From: GCA-2733415 sp964276095
GTDB lineage: Bacteria > Bacteroidota > Bacteroidia > Flavobacteriales > Flavobacteriaceae
Length of the DNA stretch: 64,000 nucleotides
Direction of reading: 5' to 3'
Assembly: GCA_964276095.1 (NCBI GenBank)
Contig: CAXYDR010000003.1
Span: 124,001 to 188,000 of the forward strand
Positions 20,643 to 30,142 of the stretch are shown piece by piece (within the stretch, counting starts at the first letter, position 1; each line of letters starts with the position of its first letter). Under the pieces are notes generated by a model. That model did not search any database and was not told where the DNA came from. It was given only the letters and a program-made list of their open reading frames with translations. The position numbers were made by a program, and so were the translations under genes.

Positions 20643-23615
20643 TTAATTAATTATTACTTTTTTAGTCGTTATACCATTTGCTGTATTAATTTTAACAAAA
20701 TACATTCCTGTTGCAAATGAATTTACATCTATTTGAATTGGTTCCAATAAATTCATCTCTTTGGCAAAAAACACTAATTTACCAATTGAATTAAACATTC
20801 TTATACTTACTTCTTCACTTTTGTTCCATGATAAATTAAGCGATTTAGTGGCTGGATTTGGATAAATAGCAATTGTATTTAACTCAACATCACTTACACT
20901 TAGTACCTCATCATACAATGCCGATTTCCATACTCCCCTACCATAAGTTCCTGCATATATTTTATTATTAGCAGTATTAATTTCAAATTCACTAATTTGT
21001 ACATTTGGTAAGTTGTTACTAAAAGGCAACCAATTTGCAGGTGTTGTGTTATCTATATAATACACCCCATAATTCATTCCTAAATACAATCCGTTTTTTC
21101 CATTATTTTCCCAAACTAGCGCCAATGCACTAAAACTTGGTAAATCGAATAAATAAGAAGACCATGTTGCTCCACTATCAGTTGACACATACACTTTACT
21201 TGCACCCGTAGTAGCTATAGCTACTCTAGTTGGATCGGTTGGATGAACCGCTATAGAATTAATTGAACCAGAAAAACCAGTCAATGTTGTCCAATTCGTT
21301 GCACCACCATCTGTAGTTCTGTACATAGATGCACCTCTTGAAGCATACATTGTATTACTATTTGAAGGTGCTATTTTAAGATGATTTAAATTACCACTAA
21401 ATACTTGTGATATCGCACTCCATGAAGTTCCTCCATTAGTAGATTTATATACTTGATCATACCCTGAGTAAATAGTATTGGTAATTAATGGATCTTGCTC
21501 AAAAGGCGTTATCCAATTCCCTGATTTCCCATCTGGTTCAGCCAATCCATAATAACTAGCTCCGGTATTAGTTGATTTATACAAAGATCCGCTTTGAGAA
21601 GTTCCATAAAGAATAGCATTATTGTCCTTATCAACAAACGATTCCATTCCATCAGCTCCTAACCAATCTTTCCAATTTCCGGTAGTATCATAAACTGACG
21701 TTCCATTATCTTGTGCACCACCAGTTACAATTTCTGGATCAGACTGGCTTACCCCTATTTTATAAAACTGACGTATTCCTAATCCGGATGTAATGTCTCT
21801 ATAATAACTTGATGAAACTGTAGTTGTATTTTCTGCAAGAAAAATCCCTCCATCAGAACCTACATACAACGTACTTCCAATGAATTCTAAAATATCAACA
21901 TCAGCATGACAATACCCGATATTTTGCCCAGCAGCATTACCAGGAGTCCATTGTGAGGTTATATTAAAATTCGCGCCTCCATCCATAGATCTCCAAGTAT
22001 TAACTCCAGCAATATGTACTTCGTTAACATCAGCAGGATTTACTGCTATATCCATATCTCTTGGTGCTTGACCACTAGTGTCACCTGCAGTAGAACTATA
22101 TCCAAAATAATTTTTACCTGTATGATTCAACTTCGTAAATGTTGCACCGCCATTGGTAGATTTATGAAAACCTCCAAAAACACTACCGGCTGCCTCTAAA
22201 ACATAAATAACTGAAGGATCATTAGCCGAAACTCCCATCATTTTTGCTCCTCCACTAAAAGCATTAGGTCCAGATTCAAATCCATCTTGAAAAACTGTAC
22301 CAAGTGTAGCGTCTTCAACCGACACATCATCTAGAGTAAGCCCTCTACCATAATTACTTTTAGACTCGAATGCTATATAATATGTTGCTGAGGCTGCTGG
22401 AAGATTTATAGTCATGTCTGCCCAAGCAGTAGATTCTGCAGTGTAATTTGCTAATTCTATCCAAGCTCCTCCTACAGAAGTTTTATATAATACTTTTAAT
22501 TCATCTATATCTCCTGACCATTGTACATTAGTGTATGAAAATTTAAGTTGTGGAGCTGCACTACCTATTAAGTTCATTGCTGGAGAGACTAACCTTGTTA
22601 TTGGATTACTAAAGTCACCCATATAGAAAAATGCCATAGCTCCACCAGTTTTAGGTGTTACTGTTGAATTCTGATTAGTAGTAGCTGTAATCCAACTTGT
22701 TGTTCCACTAGCATATTCCTGTGTCCATAAAGGCAAACTATTAGGGCTATTAAAAGTAACACCACCATCTGTAGAGCTAAAAAACTGACTTCCTGTTGCG
22801 TATATCGTATTTGTATCACCTGGCTTAAACTCTACATCATATCCTGTTGTTGCACCTGGGTTAATCAAAGTCCAATTTACACCGCTATCCGTTGATTTGT
22901 ATATCCCACCATTTTGAACACTACAATACATTTTAGTAGTGTTTGTAGGATCAATCAATATTTTATTCACATTTCCATTACCTGTATCAGAAAATAGGCT
23001 CCAAGTAGCTCCCGCATCAGTTGATTTAAATATTACACCTCCAGTAGATCCCCAAAAATATGTAGCTGTGTTTGTTGGGTCCATTGTTAATGCAGTTACC
23101 GATAAATTAGATAAATTATCCGTAAGTACTGCCCAATTTACACCTCCATCAGTTGTTTTCCAAACTCCCCCAGTATTGGCTCCAATAATGATATGATTAG
23201 AATTTCCTGGATCAACAGCTATTGATGTTACTCTACCTACACCCGGGTTCCACCCATTACTTGCAGTATCACTCCATGTTTGTGGACCAAGTTCTTCCCA
23301 GTTTCCAGTTACAGCTGCAGCTCTACTTTCAAAATTTTGGTTTACATAATTATTATAATTTTGTAACTCATTATAATAAAAATCTGGAGTTTTAAGCATT
23401 TGGCTTTCATCCATCATTCTAAGCGCATTATATTCCCAACGTTTAAATTGTTTATATCCAGTCCCACGTCCTCGACCTGCAACATCAAAATGAGCTTCAG
23501 CTTTTGTTTGAATTTCTAGTACTGTGTGATTTCCTTTGGAAATCATTTGCTTGTACTGCTGTGACCAAGAATTTATCGCAAAAGTTATTGCGAATAATAA
23601 CGTAATTTTTTTCAT
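20643..23615 (-). CDS. Secreted beta-propeller (sortilin/BNR-type) protein with T9SS sorting domain
   Basis: From ATG 23615 the protein starts with a signal peptide (KKITLLFAITFAINSWSQ); an upstream in-frame ATG at 23648 would place 11 extra residues before it and is less likely. Many Asp-box-type repeats (STDSGVNW, TTDGGATNW, STDSGATW) indicate large seven- to ten-bladed propellers as in sortilin-like proteins. They are interrupted by a MAM-like jelly-roll segment (SPAMNL...LTLDDVSVED). The end (IYPNPATKSLNLSW to TKKVIIN) is a type A type IX secretion sorting domain. It is probably exported to the surface or medium. The substrate is unknown. Confidence 0.9.
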   Translation of the reverse strand: MKKITLLFAITFAINSWSQQYKQMISKGNHTVLEIQTKAEAHFDVAGRGRGTGYKQFKRWEYNALRMMDESQMLKTPDFYYNELQNYNNYVNQNFESRAAAVTGNWEELGPQTWSDTASNGWNPGVGRVTSIAVDPGNSNHIIIGANTGGVWKTTDGGVNWAVLTDNLSNLSVTALTMDPTNTATYFWGSTGGVIFKSTDAGATWSLFSDTGNGNVNKILIDPTNTTKMYCSVQNGGIYKSTDSGVNWTLINPGATTGYDVEFKPGDTNTIYATGSQFFSSTDGGVTFNSPNSLPLWTQEYASGTTSWITATTNQNSTVTPKTGGAMAFFYMGDFSNPITRLVSPAMNLIGSAAPQLKFSYTNVQWSGDIDELKVLYKTSVGGAWIELANYTAESTAWADMTINLPAASATYYIAFESKSNYGRGLTLDDVSVEDATLGTVFQDGFESGPNAFSGGAKMMGVSANDPSVIYVLEAAGSVFGGFHKSTNGGATFTKLNHTGKNYFGYSSTAGDTSGQAPRDMDIAVNPADVNEVHIAGVNTWRSMDGGANFNITSQWTPGNAAGQNIGYCHADVDILEFIGSTLYVGSDGGIFLAENTTTVSSSYYRDITSGLGIRQFYKIGVSQSDPEIVTGGAQDNGTSVYDTTGNWKDWLGADGMESFVDKDNNAILYGTSQSGSLYKSTNTGASYYGLAEPDGKSGNWITPFEQDPLITNTIYSGYDQVYKSTNGGTSWSAISQVFSGNLNHLKIAPSNSNTMYASRGASMYRTTDGGATNWTTLTGFSGSINSIAVHPTDPTRVAIATTGASKVYVSTDSGATWSSYLFDLPSFSALALVWENNGKNGLYLGMNYGVYYIDNTTPANWLPFSNNLPNVQISEFEINTANNKIYAGTYGRGVWKSALYDEVLSVSDVELNTIAIYPNPATKSLNLSWNKSEEVSIRMFNSIGKLVFFAKEMNLLEPIQIDVNSFATGMYFVKINTANGITTKKVIIN

Positions 23616-23691
23616 GGATTTATTTTTTATAGATTTAAGGTGCAGCAATATAGTCCTTTTTCGTTAATTTGTTTTTCTTAAGCAATATAAC

Positions 23692-25155
23692 ATGAACGCT
23701 ACACAAATTATTTTACTAATAGCATCCTATTTTGGACTATTAATATTGGTCTCATATTTTACTGGAAAGAAAACTGGAAATGACGCATTCTTTAAAGGAA
23801 ACAAACAATCTCCTTGGTACATAGTTGCTTTTGGTATGATTGGCGCCTCCCTATCTGGAGTTACCTTTATTTCGGTTCCTGGATGGATTGAAGCCTCTCA
23901 GTTTAGTTATATGCAAATGGTTTTAGGGTATATTATTGGGTACGCTGTAATCGGATTAGTGTTACTACCTCTATATTACAAATTAAACTTAACATCAATT
24001 TATACTTACCTTGAAGGGAGATTCGGGAATTATTCATATAAAACTGGAGCTTCATTCTTTTTAATTTCTAGAGTTATTGGCGCCAGTTTTAGACTATTTC
24101 TAGTTGCAAACGTACTGCAAATTATTCTTTTTGACGATTTAGGTGTTTCTTTTTGGCAAACTGTAACCATTACTGTTTTATTAATATGGCTGTATACCTT
24201 TAAATCTGGAATTAAAACTATTATCTGGACAGATACGTTACAAACCTTATTTATGCTAATCGCTGTTGGTGTAACAATTTATTTTGTGAGTGACAATTTA
24301 GACATGAATGGACAAAATACATTAAGCTATGTTTTAGATAGCGACTTATCTAAAATTTTCTTTTTTGACGATTATAAAGCAGGGAACTACTTTTGGAAAC
24401 AGTTCATATCTGGAGCTTTTATTGCTATTGTGATGACAGGATTAGACCAGGATATGATGCAAAAAAACTTAACCTGTAAAACGTTAAAAGACGCGCAAAA
24501 AAACATGTTTTGGTTCACCATAGTTTTAACTGTTGTAAATTTTCTGTTTTTAAGCTTAGGGCTATTACTAACCATGTATGCTAAACAGAATGGTATTGAT
24601 GCTCACAAGGATGATTTATTTGCCTTACTTGCTAAAAATCATTTAGGTGTTGGAGTGTTCATTTTCTTTTTACTTGGGTTAATTGCTGCAGCTTATAGTA
24701 GTGCAGATAGCGCATTAACATCCTTAACTACATCATTTAGTATTGATATATTAGATATTGAAAAAAAGTACGACACTAAAAAACAAGTTAGAATTAGGAA
24801 ACAAATTCACATCCTAATCTCTATTGTTTTAATTTTAGTAATTATCGCATTTAAATATATTTTAAAAGACGTTAGTGTTATTGCTAAGTTATTCAAGTTT
24901 GCAGGATATACTTATGGACCTTTATTAGGTTTGTATGCATTTGGTATGTTTACCAAATGGAATATAAAAGATAAGCTTGTTCCTATAATTGCTATTATAT
25001 CACCGATCCTATCTTACGTAATAAGTATGAACAGTTTAAAATGGTTTGGCTTTGAATTCGGATTCTTTATATTGATTTTAAATGGGTTATTAACATTCAT
25101 TGGACTACTATTAATTAGAGAAAAAGCCAAATTAGTGGTAAATCGAGCGAATTAA
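23692..25155 (+). CDS. Sodium/solute symporter (SSS family)
   Basis: This 487-aa protein has about 13 membrane segments and hallmarks of the SSS family: FGMIGASLSGVTFISVPGW in the first sodium-site region and AAAYSSADSALTSLTTSFSIDIL in the eighth-segment region. The substrate (sugar, amino acid or other) cannot be read from sequence. The length is slightly short for the family, with a brief C-terminal tail. It is divergent from the propeller gene, with 76 bp between them. Confidence 0.92.
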   Translation: MNATQIILLIASYFGLLILVSYFTGKKTGNDAFFKGNKQSPWYIVAFGMIGASLSGVTFISVPGWIEASQFSYMQMVLGYIIGYAVIGLVLLPLYYKLNLTSIYTYLEGRFGNYSYKTGASFFLISRVIGASFRLFLVANVLQIILFDDLGVSFWQTVTITVLLIWLYTFKSGIKTIIWTDTLQTLFMLIAVGVTIYFVSDNLDMNGQNTLSYVLDSDLSKIFFFDDYKAGNYFWKQFISGAFIAIVMTGLDQDMMQKNLTCKTLKDAQKNMFWFTIVLTVVNFLFLSLGLLLTMYAKQNGIDAHKDDLFALLAKNHLGVGVFIFFLLGLIAAAYSSADSALTSLTTSFSIDILDIEKKYDTKKQVRIRKQIHILISIVLILVIIAFKYILKDVSVIAKLFKFAGYTYGPLLGLYAFGMFTKWNIKDKLVPIIAIISPILSYVISMNSLKWFGFEFGFFILILNGLLTFIGLLLIREKAKLVVNRAN

Positions 25156-25190
25156 GTTGCAATCTATTTCCTTAAACTCCAATTAAATAC

Positions 25191-25198
25191 TACTTTTG
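25191..25198 (+). promoter_or_regulatory. -7 promoter element for the FKBP gene
   Basis: TACTTTTG matches TAnnTTTG and lies 17 bp before the ATG at 25215. No good -33 TTTG is seen at the usual spacing, so a short leader and a partial promoter are inferred. Confidence 0.45.
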
Positions 25199-25214
25199 CC
25201 GAAAATTTATTTAC

Positions 25215-25718
25215 ATGAGTGAAGTAATGAACAAAGCAATTGCCGTAGAGTATAACTTATATAGAGATACAGCTACTGGAGAATTAATCGAATCTACTGA
25301 AGGAAAAGAGCCTTTAGCATTCTTATCTGGTTTAGGTCAAATGATACCAGAATTTGAAGCAAATGTTGCAGATTTAAAAGAAGGAGATACTTTCTCTTTT
25401 GGAATAAAATCAGAAAACGCTTACGGTTCACGTAAAGAAGAAGCAATAATAGAACTTGCTCAAGATATGTTTATGAACGAAGGAAAATTAATTCCTGAAG
25501 TTGAAGTTGCAAACGTATTGCCATTACAAGATCAAAACGGGAATGTAATTCCTGGTAAAATTGTTTCAATCAACGAAGAAACTATCACTGTTGATGTAAA
25601 CCATTTATTAGCAGATCAAGACTTACACTTTACAGGTAAGATTGTTGAAATGAGAGATGCTACTACTGAAGAAGTTGAACATGGTCATGTTCACGGAGCA
25701 CACGGACACCAACACTAA
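25215..25718 (+). CDS. SlyD-like FKBP-type peptidyl-prolyl isomerase
   Basis: The protein contains the FKBP fold split by an IF-domain insertion as in SlyD: MNKAIAVEYNLY..TGELIEST, PLAFLSGLGQMIPEFEANVADLKEGD, then the insert (about 70-125) and VDVNHLLADQDLHFTGKIVEMRDAT. The C-terminus is histidine-rich (HGHVHGAHGHQH), which in SlyD binds nickel and other metals. At 167 aa the length fits. Prolyl isomerase and metal-chaperone activity are expected from the family. Confidence 0.92.
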   Translation: MSEVMNKAIAVEYNLYRDTATGELIESTEGKEPLAFLSGLGQMIPEFEANVADLKEGDTFSFGIKSENAYGSRKEEAIIELAQDMFMNEGKLIPEVEVANVLPLQDQNGNVIPGKIVSINEETITVDVNHLLADQDLHFTGKIVEMRDATTEEVEHGHVHGAHGHQH

Positions 25719-25753
25719 GCATTAGTTAGTTAACTACTAATTAGTAATACATA

Positions 25754-25790
25754 AAACTCCCAGTTTAAAATATATTTAAACTGGGAGTTT
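25754..25790. terminator. Bidirectional terminator
   Basis: AAACTCCCAGTTTAAA and TTTAAACTGGGAGTTT form a perfect 16-bp stem with a 5-base loop. It stands between the convergent FKBP and CoA-binding protein genes and can serve both. Confidence 0.9.
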
Positions 25791-25808
25791 CTTATTATAA
25801 CTTGATGT

Positions 25809-26171
25809 TTAATACTGATTTGTTGACAGTAGTACTAAAGTACAAGCTTCTTCAAATGCAATATTATGTTGTTTTAATAACTTGTAAAATTCTGGGTTTT
25901 CAGTTCCGGGATTAAATAATACTCTATTTGGTTTTAGATCTATTAAATGATCATAATATTCTTTCTGCCTTACTGGATTCATATATAATGTTATGGTATC
26001 AATCTCAAGGTACAACTTCAACTCTGTGTCAATGACTATTTCAGCTATTTTCCCTTGCCTTAATCCATACGCAACAACTTCTTGCTTGTACTTCAACAAC
26101 TTCTGAATTGCTAAATAAGAATAACGTGTTTCCTTTAATGAAGCACCGAAAACTAATGTCTTTTTACTCAT
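25809..26171 (-). CDS. CoA-binding-domain protein (YccU-type)
   Basis: This 120-aa protein is essentially one Rossmann-like CoA-binding domain: TLVFGASLKETRYSYLAIQKLL, then VVAYGLRQGKI, ITLYMNPVRQKEYYDHLIDLKPNRVLFNPGTENPEFYKLLKQHNI and EEACTLVLL. Members of this family bind CoA or a nucleotide, but the cellular role is not established. The gene converges on the FKBP gene. Confidence 0.85.
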   Translation of the reverse strand: MSKKTLVFGASLKETRYSYLAIQKLLKYKQEVVAYGLRQGKIAEIVIDTELKLYLEIDTITLYMNPVRQKEYYDHLIDLKPNRVLFNPGTENPEFYKLLKQHNIAFEEACTLVLLSTNQY

Positions 26172-26276
26172 CTGTTAAATTAGTGTTAATGAAATTTTAT
26201 CCTGTAACATATCAATCTAATAGTCGTCTAGTAAACAAAACTATTACAAAATCATCAATCATAAAAATCAATTAAA

Positions 26277-28685
26277 ATGAAAAAATTATTACTATTAACT
26301 CATCTGTTATTTATATCTATAGCATTTGCACAAAACAACGGCCCCAAAGTAGGTGTCATAAATGGTATAATTACCGATCAAATTACAAAAGAAAAATTAC
26401 CGTATGTAAATATTATTGTTAAAGATAACGCAAATAATGTTTTAACTGGTGGAATTACAAATGACGAAGGAGTGTTTAATGTTAATAAAATTCCTGCTGG
26501 AGAAAACATTATCGAAATTCAATACATTGGATACAAAACTGTTTCTAGAAAAATAACATTTACCCGTCAAAATGCAACGCATAGTTTAGGCTCTATAGCC
26601 TTAGCAGAAGACACTGCGCAATTAGATGAAGTGGTTGTAGTTGCAGAAACTTCTACAGTAGTTCAGAAAATTGATCGTAAAGTAATTAATGTTGGGAAAG
26701 ATTTAACCTCAGCAGGAACAACTGCATCTGAATTATTAAACAATGTACAATCAGTAAGTGTTGACTCACAAACAGGAAACATTAGCTTAAGAGGTAATGA
26801 AAACGTACGTGTTTTAGTTGACGGTAAACCATCGAATATTAGCGTTGCTGATTTATTGAAACAAATTCCCTCAACTTCTATAAAACAAGTTGAATTAATC
26901 ACCAATCCTTCTGCTAAATATAATCCTGAGGGAATGAGTGGTATAATTAATATTGTTTTACACAAAAATGCCAATCAAGGATTTAATGGAAGTGTCGATA
27001 CAGGTTTAACTCAAGGTGAAAACACTCGTTTTAATGGTTCTTTTAACATGAATTATAAAACAGGTAAAGTCAATTTTTTCGGGAATTACGGATATAATAC
27101 TGGTAAGAACGATAATTTTGGGCATGTTAGCCGTACTGGTGCAACACCATCTTTACAAGAGTTTACTTTTGATTCCGATAGAGATTCACATTTGATAAAA
27201 GCTGGTGCCGATGTATATTTAAATGATAAAAACACTTTGTCTTTTTACACCACTCAAAATTTTAGTGATAATACCGCTGTTGGGTCAACCAAAGTTACAA
27301 TTGCAAATGCATTAGAAACGAATGCTCCAAACATAGCTAAAACTAAATCAAATTCTGGAACCTATAACTTAAATTATAAATTAGAATTAGACGAAAAGAA
27401 TGAGCATCATTTAGAATTTGAAGCAACCTATTCAAACACTGATTCTCCTGAAAAAGCTAGATATAATGAGTTAATTGATCCACTAGATTTAATTACAAAT
27501 TACTCTAACAACGTAGAAAACGAAACAGATAACTTTTTACTTAACTTAGATTATACTTTACCTCTTTTTGAAAAAGGAAAATTAGAAATTGGGGGAGAAA
27601 TTAGAACCAATAAAACAACAAACTTAAATATTTCTAACCAACATGAAAATACGTATGACCTACTTGGTAACGTTATAGGAACTCAACCTATTGGAAACTC
27701 TTCTTTTGGATATGATAGAGAAATGTTTTCAGGATATACAAATTACGGTCATAAATTTGGAAAATTAACCATGCAACTTGGGGTTCGTTTAGAGCAATAC
27801 AATGTAGATGGTAATTTCCAAAAGGGAGCTGATAATGCTAAGTATACTGACAAAATATTCAGCGCCTATCCTTCTGCTTTTTTCACCTACAATCCATCAG
27901 AAAAAAACCAATACCAAGTTAGTTATAGTAGAAGAGTTGACAGACCAGGAATCGGTCAAGTGAATCCTATTAGAGAATGGAGTACTCCATTAATCACTTC
28001 AGTTGGTAATCCTAATTTAAAGCCACAGTTTACAAATTCATATGAAGTAAACTATACCCGTAAAATAAAAAATGGTTCAATTACTTTTGGTTCTTTCTAC
28101 AGAAAAATAAACGATAACATTTCTCGTTACTCAACTATTGATCCTTTAGATGGTACAAAACAATTATTATCATATACAAATTATGATAATGCTGACAGAT
28201 ATGGTTTTGAAGTTTCTTCAAACTATAAAGTAGCAAAATGGTGGAGAGCTAACGCAAGCTTAGATTATTATGCAAAAACAGAAAAAGAATTAACTAGAGA
28301 AGTAAAAGCGAATAGTTTTAATGCGCGTTTAAGCAATAGCTTTACTGCTACTAAAAAACTACGTTTCCAACTATTTTCAATGTACAGAGGACCTGAAGAT
28401 GGAATTCAGTTTAACCGATCTGCAATGTGGATGATAAACGTAGGATCAAGCTTATCTGTTTTAAAGAACAAAGGAACTATTAGTTTTAGAGTAAATGACA
28501 TTTTTAAAGGAATGAAATTCGAATTTGAATCTACTCAACCATATGTACAAAACGGGCAATTTAACTGGGAAAGCAGAACAGCTTACTTAGGATTTAATTA
28601 TCGTTTTGGTGGAGGGAAAAACAAAGCTTTACAACGCAAACAAAGAGACAATAACGAAAAACAAGGTGGAGGCGGAATGATGTAG
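26277..28685 (+). CDS. TonB-dependent-receptor-like outer membrane protein
   Basis: A signal peptide (KKLLLLTHLLFISIAFAQ) is followed by a carboxypeptidase-regulatory-like domain (GIITDQITKEKLPYVNIIVK, about 30-110). A plug-like domain comes next (VVVVAETSTVVQKIDRKVINVGKDL; SLRGNENVRVLVDGKP; PSAKYNPEGMSGIINIVL), then a long beta-barrel ending AYLGFNYRFGG and a basic Gly-rich tail. The final residues after the barrel are unusual for a classic receptor but common in this Bacteroidota outer-membrane family. The ligand is unknown and no SusD partner is adjacent. Confidence 0.9.
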   Translation: MKKLLLLTHLLFISIAFAQNNGPKVGVINGIITDQITKEKLPYVNIIVKDNANNVLTGGITNDEGVFNVNKIPAGENIIEIQYIGYKTVSRKITFTRQNATHSLGSIALAEDTAQLDEVVVVAETSTVVQKIDRKVINVGKDLTSAGTTASELLNNVQSVSVDSQTGNISLRGNENVRVLVDGKPSNISVADLLKQIPSTSIKQVELITNPSAKYNPEGMSGIINIVLHKNANQGFNGSVDTGLTQGENTRFNGSFNMNYKTGKVNFFGNYGYNTGKNDNFGHVSRTGATPSLQEFTFDSDRDSHLIKAGADVYLNDKNTLSFYTTQNFSDNTAVGSTKVTIANALETNAPNIAKTKSNSGTYNLNYKLELDEKNEHHLEFEATYSNTDSPEKARYNELIDPLDLITNYSNNVENETDNFLLNLDYTLPLFEKGKLEIGGEIRTNKTTNLNISNQHENTYDLLGNVIGTQPIGNSSFGYDREMFSGYTNYGHKFGKLTMQLGVRLEQYNVDGNFQKGADNAKYTDKIFSAYPSAFFTYNPSEKNQYQVSYSRRVDRPGIGQVNPIREWSTPLITSVGNPNLKPQFTNSYEVNYTRKIKNGSITFGSFYRKINDNISRYSTIDPLDGTKQLLSYTNYDNADRYGFEVSSNYKVAKWWRANASLDYYAKTEKELTREVKANSFNARLSNSFTATKKLRFQLFSMYRGPEDGIQFNRSAMWMINVGSSLSVLKNKGTISFRVNDIFKGMKFEFESTQPYVQNGQFNWESRTAYLGFNYRFGGGKNKALQRKQRDNNEKQGGGGMM

Positions 28686-28710
28686 TCGAGAGCCTCGACA
28701 CCCTAATTAA

Positions 28711-28745
28711 AAAATGCTCAAGTGATACTTGAGCATTTTTTTTAT
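28711..28745. terminator. Terminator after the outer-membrane receptor gene
   Basis: AAATGCTCAAGT and ACTTGAGCATTTT pair around GAT, followed by a long T-run. It lies between the convergent receptor and fabH genes and may serve both directions. Confidence 0.88.
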
Positions 28746-28764
28746 AATTATTTATTAAGCAAAA

Positions 28765-29775
28765 TTACCATTTTATAATAGCGCTTCCCCAAGTGAATCC
28801 ACTTCCGAAAGCAGCTAACACAACAGTATCTCCTTCCTTTATCTTTCCTTCTTCCCAAGCTTCACATAATGCAATTGGAATAGAAGCCGCAGTAGTATTA
28901 CCGTATTTTTGAATATTATTAAACACTTGATCATCATTCAATCCGAATTTCTTCTGAATAAACTGAGCAATACGCAAGTTTGCCTGATGTGGTATTAACA
29001 TATCAATAGCATCTTTTTCTAAGTTGTTTTTCATCAAGCCTTCCATAATTACTTCTGAAAAACGAACTACCGCATTTTTAAATACAAACTGTCCGTTCAT
29101 ATACGGGAAGTAACTTAAGTCATCCGGATTGTTATCAGCAATAATATCTGTTATCCAACGTCCGCCCATCCCAGGCGCCTCTGAAGCTAACTCTAAAGCA
29201 TGTTTCCCCTCAGAGTGTAAGTGTGTAGATAAAATACCTTTTGAATTGTCTTCTTCTCTAGTTAATACCGCTGCTCCTGCACCATCTCCAAATATTACTG
29301 AAATATCTCTTCCTCTGGTAGATTTATCTATTCCTTTAGATTGCAGTTCTGAACCAATCACTAGAATGTTTTTATACATCCCCGTTTTTATAAACTGATC
29401 AGCAACAGAAATAGCATATATAAAACCAGAACATTGATTACGCACATCCAAAGCTCCAATAGTTTTAATCCCTAAAGCTTCTTGAACTTGAACTCCGGGA
29501 CCAGGGAAAAAATAATCAGGACTCAAGGTTGCGAATATGATAAAGTCGATTTCGTTTTTATCCAATCCAGAACGCTCAATAGCCAATTTAGCAGCTTCAA
29601 GCCCCATAGTAAACGTAGTTTCTTTACTCTCAGGCTTCACCCATCTACGTTCTTTAATCCCTGTACGTTCCGTAATCCACTCATCATTAGTATCCATGAT
29701 TTTTGACAAATCATGATTCGTTACTATATTATCAGGAACATACTTTCCTAAACCTATTATTTTTGAATTGTACAT
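28765..29775 (-). CDS. fabH: 3-oxoacyl-ACP synthase III (KAS III)
   Basis: KAS III condenses acetyl-CoA (or branched acyl-CoA) with malonyl-ACP to start fatty acid synthesis. The catalytic triad is visible: Cys115 in RNQCSGFIY, His in LIPHQANLRI and Asn in YGNTTAASIP. The C-terminal GSGFTWGSAIIKW is typical. The 336-aa length is normal. Flavobacteria often carry several FabH copies; whether this is the housekeeping copy cannot be told, since no other fatty-acid gene is adjacent. Confidence 0.93.
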   Translation of the reverse strand: MYNSKIIGLGKYVPDNIVTNHDLSKIMDTNDEWITERTGIKERRWVKPESKETTFTMGLEAAKLAIERSGLDKNEIDFIIFATLSPDYFFPGPGVQVQEALGIKTIGALDVRNQCSGFIYAISVADQFIKTGMYKNILVIGSELQSKGIDKSTRGRDISVIFGDGAGAAVLTREEDNSKGILSTHLHSEGKHALELASEAPGMGGRWITDIIADNNPDDLSYFPYMNGQFVFKNAVVRFSEVIMEGLMKNNLEKDAIDMLIPHQANLRIAQFIQKKFGLNDDQVFNNIQKYGNTTAASIPIALCEAWEEGKIKEGDTVVLAAFGSGFTWGSAIIKW

Positions 29776-30142
29776 ATATCGATTTTATTATCCTGCAAAG
29801 TAAGGATTTTGAAATTGAATTCGAAACTGAAGTTGATTAAAAACTGAACCTCACAATGACGTGTCATTTCGACCAAAAGGAAAAATCGCATATGAGTTAT
29901 CAAGTACTGATTGGATGTGATTTCTCAGTCGCTACCGCTCATTTCAAAAGGACAATACATTCTGGTGTGCTTCCTCTTATGAGATTTCTCAGTCGTACCT
30001 CCTTCGAAATGACAAATACCCTCATCCTTTTTATTTCTGCCATCTTGACACCACAACTACATTGGTATTCTATTTGACTAATAGTTAATTAGAAAACAAA
30101 TAGATTCCCACTTACGTGAGAATATTTAAATAAAATTAAATT
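29776..30142. other. 367-bp spacer with imperfect inverted-repeat element
   Basis: No credible gene is present. TGTCATTTCGA (29862-29872) and its exact complement TCGAAATGACA (30004-30014) bound a 153-bp unit that contains GATTTCTCAGTCG twice (29919-29931 and 29983-29995). This resembles dispersed non-autonomous repeats common in flavobacterial intergenic regions. The htpG promoter should lie in the remaining 128 bp. Confidence 0.6.
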
